Source: Nodosilinea nodulosa PCC 7104
Lineage (GTDB): Bacteria; Cyanobacteriota; Cyanobacteriia; Phormidesmidales; Phormidesmidaceae
Reading direction: 5' to 3'
DNA length: 64,000 nt
Assembly: GCF_000309385.1 (NCBI RefSeq)
Contig: NZ_JH976537.1
Location: 5,503,018 to 5,567,017 of the forward strand
Within the stretch, counting starts at the first letter, position 1. Each line of letters opens with the position of its first letter. Both the position numbers and the translations under genes were made by a program. Under the pieces are notes generated by a model that was given only the letters and a program-made list of their open reading frames with translations, did not search any database and was not told where the DNA came from. Shown here piece after piece: positions 12,413 through 22,556 of this stretch.

Positions 12413-15205
12413 ATGGACCTAGTCCTTTGCCACACCACCGCCGACTTCGACACCCTGGGAGCTGCCGTGGGTTTGGCGCGGCTACAGCCGGGACGGCGGA
12501 TTGTGCTGACTGGGGGCAGTCACCCAACGGTGCAGCGGTTTTTGGCCCTCTACCGGGACGAGTACCCGCTGATTGAGCGGCGAGCCGTAGACCCCGATCT
12601 CATTCGCCAGCTCACCCTGGTCGACGCCCAGCAGCCCGATCGCTTTGGTCCGGCGGCAGAGTGGATTGTTCGGGCCGAGCACAATCAGGTGCCTGTCACC
12701 GTGTACGACCACCACCCAGCTTCCGGTGAGGCGCTGGCCGCCACCGCCCAGGAGCAGATCATTGAGGCGGTGGGGGCCGCCACAACTCTGGTGGTGGAGG
12801 CGCTGCAGCAGAACGGCATTGAACCCACGGCGGCGGAGGCTACGGTCATGGCCCTGGGCATTCATGTCGATACTGGGTCGCTGCTGTACGAGACCGCCAC
12901 CGCCCGCGATGCCGCCGCCCTGGCCTGGCTGATGGCCCATGGGGCCAGCCTTGGCATGATTGCCGACTTTGTGGAACCGGGGCTAAGCCCGCCCCTGCAA
13001 ACGTTGCTGACGGCGGCGCGGGCGGGGCTACAGGTGGAGACCTTAGAGGGCCACAGTCTGGCCTGGGTACTGCTCAAGGTCGATCGCTATTTGCCCGGCC
13101 TGTCGGGGCTGGCGGAGCGGCTGATGTCGCTGGCCGATGCCGACGCGCTGCTGTTTGGGGCCTATTATTCTGGCCAGGAAAAGACAAGCCAGCCACAGGA
13201 GGCTTCTACGCCGCCAGCACAGGCTGGTGATCCATCAATTCCCCAGTCCGTCCCTCAAAAGCTGACCTTAATTGGGCGAGCTCGGGGCCGCCTGGGCGAC
13301 AGCCTCGACTGGGGCGCGCTGCTGACTGCGTTGGGCGGGGGCGGCCACCCGACGGCGGCCTCGGCAGCGGTGACTACCACCGATCCAGAGGGGCTGGTGC
13401 AGCAGCTGCTGGAGAAGGCGCGATCGCAGCTTCCCCCCCAGCCCAGGGCCGTTGACCTGATGTCGTCGCCGGTTCGCACCCTGCGCCCCGACACCACTAT
13501 TCGCGAGGCCCAGCGCATTTTGCTGCGCTACGGCCACTCGGGCCTGTCGGTGGTGGATGAGGGCGATCGCCTGGTGGGCATCATCTCGCGCCGCGACCTG
13601 GATCTGGCTCTGCACCACGGGTTTAGCCATGCCCCGGTGAAGGGCTATATGGCCACTAACCTCAAAACCATTGCCCCCGACACTCCCCTGGCCACCATTG
13701 AAAACCTGATGGTCACCTACGATATTGGCCGTCTGCCGGTGCTGCACCAGGGCAGTCTGGTGGGTATGGTCACCCGCACCGACCTGCTGCGTCATCTGCA
13801 CCAGGGGTACGGCAGCCCCAGCGCCAGGCTAGCTCAGCCAACCCTACCTGCGGCCACCACCCTCCAGCACACGCTGGAAACCAGTCTGCCGCCGCTGCTG
13901 CACAGCATTCTTCAGCAGATTGCCGCCGCCGCCCAGGAGCGGGGCTGGCACCTCTACTTGGTAGGCGGTGCGGTGCGCGATCTGCTGATCTGTAGCGATC
14001 GGGCCGCCGCTGCGCTGCCCGACATCGATCTGGTGGTCGATGGCTGGGTTGGTACCACCGGGGCCGGGGTCGAACTGGCTGCCGCGATCAAAACGCGGTT
14101 TCCAGAAATTGACTTGCAGGTGCACGGGCGGTTTCAAACCGCCTCGCTGGTGTGGCGCAAAGACCTCGACCATCCCCTGGCCGGGGTGATGATTGACATT
14201 GCCACCGCGCGGACTGAGTTTTACCCCTATCCGGCGGCCAACCCCGAGGTCGAAGCCAGCTCCATTCAGCAGGACCTCTACCGCCGCGACTTCACTATCA
14301 ACGCCCTGGCCCTGCGCCTGACTGCCCCTGGGGCCGGCCAGCTGCTGGACTACTTTGGCGGGCTGATGGACCTGCGCCAGGGCGTTATTCGGGTTCTGCA
14401 CGCCAATAGCTTTATTGAAGATCCCACCCGCATCTACCGGGCGGTGCGGTTTGCGGTCCGGCTGGGGTTTAGCCTCGACGCCCAAACCGAAGGCTATATT
14501 CGCCATGCCCTGGCCAGCGGTATCTACGCGCAAATGCAGCGCCAGGTCAAGCGTGCCCCCGCTCTCCAGACCCGCCTCAAAAATGAGCTCAAATACATTC
14601 TCGAAGCCCCCTACTGGCAGGCGGCGCTGGCTCTGCTCGACCAGCTTGAGGCCCTGCGCTGCCTGCACGAAGACCTGGCCATGACGCCGACCCTGTGGCA
14701 GCAGCTGCGCCGCCTCAGCCGCTGGGGCCAGCGGTATGGCTGGCCAGAGGTAGGCCCCCCCTGGCTGCTGCGGCTGGAGGGGTTGTTGGCAGCTCTGCCA
14801 CCGGCGGCGCGATCGCCCCTGGCCGCCAATTTACAGCTGCCCGATCGCACCCTTGAGCGCCTGGCCCACCTCGACAACCGAGAGCACAGCTGGCAAGCTC
14901 TGGTGACAGCCAGCCCCACCCCTGGCATTTTGTATACCGCCTTCAGCCAGGCCGATACCGCTACGCTGCTGCTGGCCAGCGCTCGACACCCTCACGCCCT
15001 AGGCCCGGCTATCTGGCAATACCTGATGCAGTGGGCGGTTACCCCACCGCTAGTAGACGGCAACCAGCTTAAGGCCCTGGGCTACCGACCGGGGCCACGC
15101 TTTCGGCCCATGCTAGAGGCGGTGTTTGCCGCCCAGCTCAACGGGGATATTGCCACTCCGGCGGAGGCAGAAGCGTTTCTGGCCCAGCACTACCCCAGCC
15201 CCTAG
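12413..15205 (+). CDS. DHH phosphoesterase-CBS-tRNA nucleotidyltransferase fusion
   Basis: A 930-residue fusion. Residues 1-330 form a DHH/DHHA1 phosphoesterase (TADFDTLGAAVG; VYDHHP; HVDTGSLLYET; GGGGHPTAA). Residues about 345-460 hold two CBS domains that can bind adenylates. From about 510 there is a class II nucleotidyltransferase with LVGGAVRDLL, PDIDLVVDG, RDFTINALAL and RAVRFAVRLG. Such proteins are known in cyanobacteria and Aquificales, where the nucleotidyltransferase adds A or CC to tRNA 3' ends. The tRNA-Gly in this window lacks an encoded CCA, consistent with the need for such activity. Whether this copy adds A, CC or CCA cannot be read here. Confidence 0.9.
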   Translation: MDLVLCHTTADFDTLGAAVGLARLQPGRRIVLTGGSHPTVQRFLALYRDEYPLIERRAVDPDLIRQLTLVDAQQPDRFGPAAEWIVRAEHNQVPVTVYDHHPASGEALAATAQEQIIEAVGAATTLVVEALQQNGIEPTAAEATVMALGIHVDTGSLLYETATARDAAALAWLMAHGASLGMIADFVEPGLSPPLQTLLTAARAGLQVETLEGHSLAWVLLKVDRYLPGLSGLAERLMSLADADALLFGAYYSGQEKTSQPQEASTPPAQAGDPSIPQSVPQKLTLIGRARGRLGDSLDWGALLTALGGGGHPTAASAAVTTTDPEGLVQQLLEKARSQLPPQPRAVDLMSSPVRTLRPDTTIREAQRILLRYGHSGLSVVDEGDRLVGIISRRDLDLALHHGFSHAPVKGYMATNLKTIAPDTPLATIENLMVTYDIGRLPVLHQGSLVGMVTRTDLLRHLHQGYGSPSARLAQPTLPAATTLQHTLETSLPPLLHSILQQIAAAAQERGWHLYLVGGAVRDLLICSDRAAAALPDIDLVVDGWVGTTGAGVELAAAIKTRFPEIDLQVHGRFQTASLVWRKDLDHPLAGVMIDIATARTEFYPYPAANPEVEASSIQQDLYRRDFTINALALRLTAPGAGQLLDYFGGLMDLRQGVIRVLHANSFIEDPTRIYRAVRFAVRLGFSLDAQTEGYIRHALASGIYAQMQRQVKRAPALQTRLKNELKYILEAPYWQAALALLDQLEALRCLHEDLAMTPTLWQQLRRLSRWGQRYGWPEVGPPWLLRLEGLLAALPPAARSPLAANLQLPDRTLERLAHLDNREHSWQALVTASPTPGILYTAFSQADTATLLLASARHPHALGPAIWQYLMQWAVTPPLVDGNQLKALGYRPGPRFRPMLEAVFAAQLNGDIATPAEAEAFLAQHYPSP

Positions 15206-15292
15206 GCAGGGTTCAAGATATTGGCACATCCGATCTCTGAACGGGTTAAGAACGGGTTACAGTGGCGAAGATATTGACTGCTATCTGCTGCT

Positions 15293-16822
15293 ATGACCCT
15301 AGCTGTGGGCACTGCCCTACGAAACGGTACCTACGTGATCGACGCCTGGGTGACCGATGACGCCATCGGCCCCCTCTACCTCGCCATGGATGTGCCTAGG
15401 GGTCAGTGGGTACAGCTGCGGGTGCTGGGCAGCCGCAACCCAGAAACAATCCCCGACGCCCCCGACCGCGAGGCATTTTATCGGTATCTAGAGCAGGTCA
15501 ACGGGCTGAAGCACACCGCCCTACCCCAGCACCTGGGCGGTTTTGAAGAAGACGGCGTCTGCTACCAAACGTTTAGCGGCCCGGCGGGGACTCCCCTAGA
15601 CCGTCTGGTGGCAGAGACCCAATTCATTACCCCCCGCTCCAGCCTGGCGATACTTCGCCAACTCATCGGGGTTCTGGAGAGTCTGCGCTCCTTGGGCTGG
15701 GCTGGGCTACGGCTCACCCCCGATCAGGTGTGGTATGTGCCCGAGACTCAGGCCCTGACATTCACTGGGTTCGATCTGGCCCAGGTCACCCCCGATCTCA
15801 CCAGTTCACCTGACCAGTCAGATCAACCTGACCAAAAAAAGGAAAACAATCTGCCTTCTGCTGAAGAGGCCACCCTGGTCCAGGAACTCAGCTACCTGCT
15901 GTACTTTTTGCTGACTGGGCAACGGGCCGAAGCTACTAAAGCTCCCCTCGCCGTGGAGCTACGTCGCTGCCAGCCAGCGCTGCCAACCAGCCTGGATGCT
16001 GCCCTAGCAGCGGGCAGTTTCGCTGCTGGAAAAACGCCCAGCATCTCTCTGGCCGAATGGAGTGCTCTGCTGCCTAGCGACGCTCAGCTACCTGCCGACC
16101 CACCCCGGGTATTGCCCACCAGAGGTGAGCCTACCGCTGTCGTTTCGCCCGCCACCGCTTTCGGGATGAGTGCCCCAGCGCCTCAGCCAGAGAGCAGCAC
16201 TATTCCCGCTGCGATCCCCGCTGGCGCGCCGTCACAGCGACGCGCCAAGACGGCCTTAGCCTTAGTTTTTACCGGCCTGGCGGCCACCGCCAGCGGCCTT
16301 GGCTTTGGCCTCTACACCCGGTTGCAGCCCGCCAGCTCCGCCAGCTCAGAGCGCCTCAACCCCAATCAGTCGTTCCCCCCCCTGCCCGACTGGAACGGTG
16401 ATGAGCTATGGCAGCCCTGGGATCACGCTCCGACGCTCCGCAGTCGGCCCGACTACGGCACTACGCCGCCGCCGCATTCTGCGCCCGCTCCGGAGGTTAC
16501 CCCCAGCCAGCCCGAACCCGCTGCGCCGCCCCCGATCGTAGCCCAGCCAGAACCCACTCCCGAGCCAAGCACTGAGCCTGACGACGCCTTACCCAATCCG
16601 GCTGAACCCTGGCCCCAGCCCAAACCCGACTCAGAACTGCCGAACGTACTGGACCCCTCGCCTAGCGATGCTCCAGCCCCGGCTCCGGCCCCGGCCCCGG
16701 CCCCGCTGGCGTCCCCTGCACCGATCGAAGCACCCCCGACGCTCCCCCCTGGCGATGGAGGTGTTCCACAGCCTCTTCCCAAACCCCTGCGGCCCCCGGC
16801 CCCGGCCCCGGCCTCTAGCTAG
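15293..16822 (+). CDS. Membrane-anchored pseudokinase with Pro-rich tail
   Basis: A 509-residue protein. Residues 1-270 resemble a Ser/Thr kinase fold, but the key residues are gone: the VAIK lysine is R43 (WVQLRVLG), the HRD loop reads GLRLTPDQVWYV, and DFG is replaced by GFD (159-161, TGFDLAQ). One membrane helix follows near 320-345, then about 165 residues rich in Pro, Ala and Glu. Catalysis is therefore unlikely; such proteins may scaffold or sense. It precedes a run of signalling genes (AarF kinase, PP2C) on the same strand, with gaps of about 80-120 bases. Confidence 0.6.
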   Translation: MTLAVGTALRNGTYVIDAWVTDDAIGPLYLAMDVPRGQWVQLRVLGSRNPETIPDAPDREAFYRYLEQVNGLKHTALPQHLGGFEEDGVCYQTFSGPAGTPLDRLVAETQFITPRSSLAILRQLIGVLESLRSLGWAGLRLTPDQVWYVPETQALTFTGFDLAQVTPDLTSSPDQSDQPDQKKENNLPSAEEATLVQELSYLLYFLLTGQRAEATKAPLAVELRRCQPALPTSLDAALAAGSFAAGKTPSISLAEWSALLPSDAQLPADPPRVLPTRGEPTAVVSPATAFGMSAPAPQPESSTIPAAIPAGAPSQRRAKTALALVFTGLAATASGLGFGLYTRLQPASSASSERLNPNQSFPPLPDWNGDELWQPWDHAPTLRSRPDYGTTPPPHSAPAPEVTPSQPEPAAPPPIVAQPEPTPEPSTEPDDALPNPAEPWPQPKPDSELPNVLDPSPSDAPAPAPAPAPAPLASPAPIEAPPTLPPGDGGVPQPLPKPLRPPAPAPASS

Positions 16823-16945
16823 ACTGCCTGCTGGGCAGCTCTAAATTTACCTGGAGATCTGTCCGGTGTTAGATGAAGAAGAACGTTATAATTCTCTACA
16901 GTTAAACAAATTTCTGTTACATGACCCGTTTACCTGAGGTTTGCC

Positions 16946-17269
16946 ATGAGTAGCCCTGTGCTGCACGCATTTTATGTTGGTCGCGCTCTGGCCGATGCGG
17001 TCAACGAGCGTGCCGAGCGGCTGCTGACCGATGGCCTGAGCCTAGTGGGCAAATTTGACGCTGAGCAGCGGGAATACTTCCGTCAGTTCACCGAGGAAGT
17101 CATGGTCAGAGCCCAGCAGGCTGAAGCGGAGGCAGGCGTCTCCTACGCTGGTACGACCCCAGCGGCTGGCTCAGGGACCGACCTCCAGGCCACTATCGAC
17201 ACCCTGCGAGCCGAAATCGCCCAGGTTCGGGTAGCCCTTCAGCAGTACCGGACCACGTCCCAGGTCTAA
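16946..17269 (+). CDS. Conserved cyanobacterial/plastid-type small protein (DUF6825-like)
   Basis: A 107-residue protein with a helical N-terminal core, SPVLHAFYVGRALADAVNERAE, then LLTDGLSLVGKFDAEQREYFRQFTEEVMVRA and a short coiled-coil C-terminus (TIDTLRAEIAQVRVALQQY). I recall this family as conserved in cyanobacteria and plants, possibly thylakoid-associated (DUF6825); the name is from memory. It lacks a clear membrane helix. It lies between the pseudokinase and the AarF-type kinase on the same strand. Confidence 0.6.
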   Translation: MSSPVLHAFYVGRALADAVNERAERLLTDGLSLVGKFDAEQREYFRQFTEEVMVRAQQAEAEAGVSYAGTTPAAGSGTDLQATIDTLRAEIAQVRVALQQYRTTSQV

Positions 17270-17382
17270 AAGCCCGCTGAGCTCCCCTTGGGAGATTCAT
17301 CCCCCATGCCGCTGTCCAGCGGTCGGGCAGGGCTGTTTGAGGCTATTGCCATCGCCGCTGTTTTTCTCTTCTAGGAGCCTGA

Positions 17383-19299
17383 GTGCCTGCTGTTTCCGAT
17401 TCTTCTGCCTCGTCCAAGCTGCCTTCCCCTGCGGTAAACGGGGGCGGGAGCGTAGGGCATGGCTCCGAGAGCACCGGCAATGATCTGGGCGCCCCGCCCT
17501 TGAGCGATCTGACCGCTGAGGATTTGCCCTACAGCGGTTTGGAAGAAGGCGAAGCGATCGCTCACTTGCCCTTGGCCAGCGCGATTGGCCTGGAGGCGTC
17601 CTCAGGAGAAAAGGGGTTGCCCTTTCGCCAGGAATCCTACCGCTGGAACCAGGGCCACTACTCGCGCCAGCGCCGTTTTGTAGACATCTGGAGTTTTGTG
17701 CTGCGGCTGCTGTGGGCTCGCTGGCGCTACGGCAAGGCCTGGAGCTATGGCGGCACCATTACCCCAGAGGCTCAGGCGGCCAGGCGGCGGCAGCTGGCGG
17801 TGTGGATTCGCGAAACGCTGCTCGACCTAGGCCCTACGTTCATTAAGGTGGGTCAGCTTTTCTCCACTCGGGCCGACATTTTTCCCATCGAGTTCGTTGA
17901 AGAACTCTCTAAGCTTCAAGATCGAGTGCCTGCCTTTAGCTACGAGCAGGCCCGCGACATTATTGAGGCCGACTTTGGCAAGCCCATCCATATCCTTTAC
18001 CGGACCTTCGACCCGATTCCCCTGGCGGCGGCAAGCCTAGGTCAGGTGCATCGAGCCCAGCTGCACAGCGGCGACGAGGTGGTGGTAAAAGTGCAGCGAC
18101 CCGGCCTGCGATCGCTCTTCACCATTGACCTGTCGATTCTCAAGGGCATTGCCCACTATTTTCAAAGTCACCCCACCTGGGGCAAGGGCCGCGACTGGAT
18201 CGGCATCTACGAAGAGTGCTGCCGCATTCTTTGGGAAGAAATTGACTATCTCAACGAAGGCCGCAATGCCGACACCTTTCGCCGCAACTTCAGGGGCGAA
18301 GACTGGGTCAATGTGCCTCGGGTCTTCTGGCGGCTGACCTCCTCGCGGGTCGTTACGCTGGAGTACATGCCGGGCATTAAAATCAGCCACTACGACGCCC
18401 TGGAGGCCGCCGGACTGGACCGCAGTCGGCTTGCTCGGCTGGGTGCCCAGGCCTACCTGCATCAGCTGCTCAACAACGGCTTTTTCCACGCCGACCCCCA
18501 CCCTGGCAACATTGCCGTCAGCCTTGACGGATCGCTAATTTTCTATGACTTTGGCATGATGGGGCAGGTGCAGCCCCTGACCCGGCAGCGGTTGATGAAT
18601 ACGTTTATGGGGGTGGCCCAGCGCAATGCCGAGCAGGTAATGGAGTCACTGGTGGAACTGGGGGCGCTGGCCGAAATAGACGATATGAGCCCGGTGCGCC
18701 GCTCGATCCAGTATATTTTGGATAACTTTATGGATAAGCCCTTTGAGGAGCAGTCCATAAACGCCATTAGCGATGATCTGTACGCCGTTGCCTACGATCA
18801 GCCCTTTCGCTTCCCGGCTACCTTTACATTTGTCATGCGAGCTTTTTCTACCCTGGAAGGGGTGGGGAAAGGGCTTGACCCCGAGTTTAACTTTATGGAA
18901 GCGGCCAAGCCGTTTGCTGCACAGCTTATGTCCAATGGCAATCCGACCGATGGGGCCAACAGCCTGCTAGGGGAACTCAGCCGTCAGGCGGCCCAGGTAA
19001 GTACCTCTGCCCTGGGCCTGCCCCGGCGCATTGAAGATACCCTCGACAAATTAGAGCGCGGCGACATTCGCGTGCGGGTGCGGTCCATTGAGACCGATCG
19101 CGCCCTGCGACGCATCAGTGGCGTCACGATGGCCAACAACTACGCCATTTTGGTGGGGGCATTTACGCTGTCGGCAACCGGGCTACTGCTGTCAAAGTTT
19201 GTCTGGCTGGCGGTGGTGCCGGGGGTACTGGCACTGGGCACTGGCATCGCATTTGTGCGATCGGTGCTAAAGGTTAACCGGGCCGATCGTCTGCCCTAG
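17383..19299 (+). CDS. AarF/ABC1/UbiB-family atypical kinase
   Basis: A 638-residue protein of the ABC1 family. After a variable 90-residue N-terminus come the KxGQ motif region (TFIKVGQLFSTRADIFP), the Ala-rich loop AAASLGQVHRAQL, the lysine motif EVVVKVQRPGL, the catalytic loop FFHADPHPGNI and the DFGMMG metal motif. The C-terminus has two membrane helices (about 585-630). Bacterial UbiB and plastid ABC1K proteins support quinone and prenyl-lipid metabolism, probably as ATPases. The start is GTG, with AGGAG 8 bases upstream. The PP2C gene starts 20 bases after its stop, suggesting co-transcription. Confidence 0.9.
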   Translation: MPAVSDSSASSKLPSPAVNGGGSVGHGSESTGNDLGAPPLSDLTAEDLPYSGLEEGEAIAHLPLASAIGLEASSGEKGLPFRQESYRWNQGHYSRQRRFVDIWSFVLRLLWARWRYGKAWSYGGTITPEAQAARRRQLAVWIRETLLDLGPTFIKVGQLFSTRADIFPIEFVEELSKLQDRVPAFSYEQARDIIEADFGKPIHILYRTFDPIPLAAASLGQVHRAQLHSGDEVVVKVQRPGLRSLFTIDLSILKGIAHYFQSHPTWGKGRDWIGIYEECCRILWEEIDYLNEGRNADTFRRNFRGEDWVNVPRVFWRLTSSRVVTLEYMPGIKISHYDALEAAGLDRSRLARLGAQAYLHQLLNNGFFHADPHPGNIAVSLDGSLIFYDFGMMGQVQPLTRQRLMNTFMGVAQRNAEQVMESLVELGALAEIDDMSPVRRSIQYILDNFMDKPFEEQSINAISDDLYAVAYDQPFRFPATFTFVMRAFSTLEGVGKGLDPEFNFMEAAKPFAAQLMSNGNPTDGANSLLGELSRQAAQVSTSALGLPRRIEDTLDKLERGDIRVRVRSIETDRALRRISGVTMANNYAILVGAFTLSATGLLLSKFVWLAVVPGVLALGTGIAFVRSVLKVNRADRLP

Positions 19300-19319
19300 T
19301 GGTTTAGTCCGAGTTTGCC

Positions 19320-20075
19320 ATGGTGGATTGCGTTTTTTCAGGACTATCGGACCCAGGGCTGCTGCGGACCAGCAACCAGGATGACTATCACATTGACCCC
19401 GACGGGCGGTTTTTTATTGTCGCTGACGGCATGGGAGGTCATGCCGGCGGGCAGGAGGCCAGCCGCCTGGCTACGGCCGCAATTAAATCCTTTCTAAGCT
19501 GCCAGTGGCACACCGAAACTGCCACGGCGCTGCTGCTAGAGCAGGCGCTAAAGCAGGCCAACAATGCCATTCTGGAGGATCAGCGGCGCCACCCGGAGCG
19601 GGCCGACATGGGCACCACTGTGGTAGTAGTTACCTTTCGCGACGGTGATCCCCAGCCCTGGTGTGCCCACGTGGGCGACTCGCGCCTCTATCGCCTGCGG
19701 GGCCATCATCTGGAGCAGCTGACCGAAGACCACACCTGGATTGCCAAGGCTATTCGAGCGGGGGAGGTATCCCCCGCCCAGTCGCGCAACCATCCCTGGC
19801 GGCACGTACTCTCCCAGTGCCTGGGGCGCGACGACCTGACCGAAATTGATATTCAGCCAATTGAGGTGCACAGCGGCGATCGCCTGCTGCTGTGCAGCGA
19901 TGGCCTCACCGAAGAGCTGTCAGACCATTTAATTGCCTCTCACCTAAAATCTATTCGCGCCTGCGAGGCCGCCGCCACCGCCCTGGTCAACTCGGCCAAA
20001 CAGCGGGGCGGCCGCGACAACATTACGGTGGTAGTGGTGAGCGTATCGCCACCCCTGGGCACCGCCGAGGGCTAA
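19320..20075 (+). CDS. PP2C-type protein serine/threonine phosphatase
   Basis: A 251-residue single-domain PPM phosphatase. Metal-binding motifs are present: SNQDDYH near the N-terminus, [11 protein letters not shown] (D36, G37), [31 protein letters not shown] and [11 protein letters not shown]. There is no membrane segment, so it is cytosolic. It probably removes phosphate from proteins phosphorylated by Hanks-type kinases. Its start lies 20 bases behind the AarF-type kinase stop. It is unrelated in architecture to the larger PP2C at 32195-34582. Confidence 0.92.
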   Translation: MVDCVFSGLSDPGLLRTSNQDDYHIDPDGRFFIVADGMGGHAGGQEASRLATAAIKSFLSCQWHTETATALLLEQALKQANNAILEDQRRHPERADMGTTVVVVTFRDGDPQPWCAHVGDSRLYRLRGHHLEQLTEDHTWIAKAIRAGEVSPAQSRNHPWRHVLSQCLGRDDLTEIDIQPIEVHSGDRLLLCSDGLTEELSDHLIASHLKSIRACEAAATALVNSAKQRGGRDNITVVVVSVSPPLGTAEG

Positions 20076-20589
20076 TTGCAGGTGGGGCATCCCTCTTTCT
20101 GGGGACAGATCTTTTAGGCTCCGTAGATCGGCTTTTGGGGCAATGACGCCTGGGCCAAAACGGCACCATTACCGCCTCAATCACTGCTCTTGCGCCACCG
20201 AGGCGCTGAATGGGCCTGCGCAAAAGGCCATTCTGCGCTCAGGGAAGGAATATAGCAAGAAGTTTGCCTTGAGCATTTTTACTTAGCCACCGTTGCTAAA
20301 AATTGTAAATTCCCACCCGACAGATGACGGATTTGGGATGACTTGTTATATTCGCTCATAACGCCAATAACTGGATCTTTGTCAAATGATTGTTATAATT
20401 TGTAAACCATAGCGCATTGATCGCGGTTGGCGTTGTGGTTAAGCCCATTCCAGTCAAGTGGCCCGGTGCGTTCAGCCTGGTTTTCCCGTACGGATGGCTA
20501 GTTGAGCAACCCTGGCTTGGCACCCTGGACGTTTTCGTCTCAGCTGCCGATCTCGATTGGGTGTTGTTCTCTCTCTCAGGAGTAAATCC
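20076..20589 (+). promoter_or_regulatory. Long nblA upstream region
   Basis: This 514-base gap before nblA has no believable gene. A TATAAT (20394-20399) could be a -10 element, giving a leader of about 185 bases; no good -35 hexamer sits at the right spacing, as often seen for stress or NtcA-activated promoters, and I could not find a full GTAN8TAC site. The ribosome site is TCAGGAGTAAATCC just before the ATG. A long leader fits the stress control expected of nblA but is not proven. Confidence 0.4.
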
Positions 20590-20784
20590 ATGAACGAACC
20601 GATGCAACTCTCTTTGGAGCAGCAGTTTAGTCTGCGATCATTTGAATCTCAGGTAGACAAAATGAGCCGTGAGCAGGCTCAGCAGTTCCTAGTCAAGATG
20701 TACGAGCAGATGATGATGCGAGAAACCATGTACAAGCACTTTCTCAAGCACGAATGGGGCATTGGGCCAAATCCCCAAATTTAA
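20590..20784 (+). CDS. nblA: Phycobilisome degradation protein NblA, copy 1
   Basis: A 64-residue protein, MNEPMQLSLEQQFSLRSFE..., with the NblA hallmark LSLEQQFSLRSFESQVDKMSREQAQQFLVKMYEQMMMRETMYKHFLKHEWGI. NblA is an adaptor that binds phycobilisome subunits and targets them to Clp protease when nitrogen or sulphur is scarce. The ATG with AGGAG 7 bases upstream is preferred over an upstream in-frame start. A second, diverged member is at 41056-41274. Confidence 0.92.
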   Translation: MNEPMQLSLEQQFSLRSFESQVDKMSREQAQQFLVKMYEQMMMRETMYKHFLKHEWGIGPNPQI

Positions 20785-21474
20785 GCCCTGACCGCGCTCA
20801 GGACAGCATGAAGACGACGACCTCCCTCTCTTGCGGGGTTACCTTGAATCAGGCCGGGGATGTCGGGGCGTCAGCTTCAATGCTAAGCAGCAGGGTTGGC
20901 AGGCTCAAAGCACAGAGCCGAAGATACGGCGCTTAAAGTTACAACGTTACAGTCATAGAGTTTTTAGGCTGCACGGCTCAAAGCCTAGAAAAGCGATCGC
21001 CGAGCCAGACAGTCCATTTGGGACTGCTCCCACACAGGCATTAGGCAATTTAGATATTTAGATATTTCAGGGCTGCGGTAGGGCAAAATCATCGCCCGTC
21101 GGCCCGGCTTTATACCTGCGCTACAGGCCATCGGTAGGACTGGCAGAGCGGACAAAAGTTTTTTGCTATAGCGCACAGACGAGATCGGTCCAGTATCAGA
21201 ACTGCTGCTGACAGATGGGGCGGCCAGGCGATCGAAGACAGCCCCTGGGCTAAAGGCCTGGGTTGAGGGGGCTGGCTTAGCTTTCTGGGGTTGAAACAGC
21301 CCGGTCAAACGCTATGGTAATGGAGAGGGGTTGCCCCGCCGCTGGTGATGGGCCGGGAAAGAAAAACCCTCTCAGTCGCCGAGTTCAACTGCTGAGCCAG
21401 GTGATAGCCCCTTGGGGGCCGGTCTTTGACCACTGAATGCCTAACCACTTTTGTTGCACCTGAACGGGGGACCT
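20785..21474. other. 690-base region without a recognisable gene
   Basis: Short open frames on both strands have shadow-like composition and no ribosome site. The stretch holds direct TTTAGATATTTAGATATTT repeats near 21050 and, at 21405-21434, a CCCCTTGGGGGCC semi-palindrome followed by GGTCTTTGACCA that recurs at 2471-2488. It should contain the promoter of the universal stress protein gene; an unannotated small RNA cannot be excluded. Confidence 0.35.
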
Positions 21475-22347
21475 ATGTTTCAGCGCGCGCTCATCTGTAC
21501 CGACTTCACCGATGGCATCTACCGTCTTGCCCAGTTTGTGCCGAGTCTAGCCGCTGGAGGATTTAGGTCGCTGGTGTTTTTTCACAGCATCTCGGTAGAG
21601 AGCGGGCCAGAAATTCCCCGGGAGGACTCAAAGACGCTGGAACCGGCCCGCCGCCGCCTGCAAGAGCTGCTGCGGGAAGCCCCCGAGGACATTGAGGTCA
21701 CCATTGAGGTTCAGCTAGGCCGCGCTAGCGACTCTATTTTGCGCCTGGCCAAGCAGTACAAGGTGGACGTTATTTTCCTGGGAACTCCCACCCGCACGAT
21801 GCTGGAGGAAAAGCTGTTTGGCAGCACGGCGGCTACCCTGGCGGAAAAGGCCGATGTGCCAATCGTTATTTTGCGCCCTCAGCTGATGTCGACCTACACC
21901 ACCGCTGAGCTTGAGCTGCGCTGCGCTAACCTGTTTCGCTACCTGCTGGTGCCCTACGATGGCAGCCAGGCGAGCAAGACCCTGATTCAGAAAATTCACC
22001 ACCAGGTCAAGAATAATCCTGACTCTGTGCTGGAGCGAGTGCGGCTGCTGTGGGTTATTGATGATAGCGGTCGCCGCGAATTTAAGGGCGACAACCCTGT
22101 GGGGGAGGCCCAGCAAAAGCTCGACAAGATTCAGGCCGAACTGGCGGAGCTAAATTTGGTGGTCAACACCACCGTTGTGGAGGGCAACCCCTTAGAAGAA
22201 ATCATGAAGACCGCTGAGTTGCACGACATTAGCGCGATCGCCACCTGCCCTAGGGACCGCGATGGCATTCTCAAATGGTCGTCCCCCAGCCTGACGCGGG
22301 AAATTCTTCGGCGCAGCTGGCATCCGGTGCTGTTTTTTCCCAACTGA
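21475..22347 (+). CDS. Tandem universal stress protein (two Usp domains)
   Basis: A 290-residue protein with two UspA-like halves. The first runs to about residue 145 (MFQRALICTDFTDG; VDVIFLGTPTRTMLEEKLFGSTAATLAEKADVPIVIL); the second starts at FRYLLVPYDGSQAS and ends ISAIATCPRDRD...LTREILRRSWHPVLFFPN. The first half keeps a G-x-S/T-A pattern, but the ATP-binding GX2GX9G is not clean in either half, so nucleotide binding is uncertain. The ATG at the MFQRAL start is preferred over an upstream TTG. It is a single gene. Confidence 0.8.
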   Translation: MFQRALICTDFTDGIYRLAQFVPSLAAGGFRSLVFFHSISVESGPEIPREDSKTLEPARRRLQELLREAPEDIEVTIEVQLGRASDSILRLAKQYKVDVIFLGTPTRTMLEEKLFGSTAATLAEKADVPIVILRPQLMSTYTTAELELRCANLFRYLLVPYDGSQASKTLIQKIHHQVKNNPDSVLERVRLLWVIDDSGRREFKGDNPVGEAQQKLDKIQAELAELNLVVNTTVVEGNPLEEIMKTAELHDISAIATCPRDRDGILKWSSPSLTREILRRSWHPVLFFPN

Positions 22348-22556
22348 CTATTTTTTTAGCTGAATAGGGCTGCCGCAGCTATAGCCAGGGCGATTGAAAA
22401 AATTGCCTGCCTTCAGCGCGGGGTTTCGGAGTTCAGACTTGGTGCTGGCCCCGCTGCGGCCTGGCGTCAGGCCGTTATGCCTCTAGCCATAAGCTTAGAA
22501 AAGCCGCTGGCCAAGGTTTTTACGGCCTTCGTCACGTTAGTTAACCTGAGTTCGGG

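Noticed and set aside
20985-21308. 107-residue minus-strand frame in the gap before the stress-protein gene
   Set aside because: Low-complexity composition, no recognised motif and no Shine-Dalgarno; treated as non-coding.
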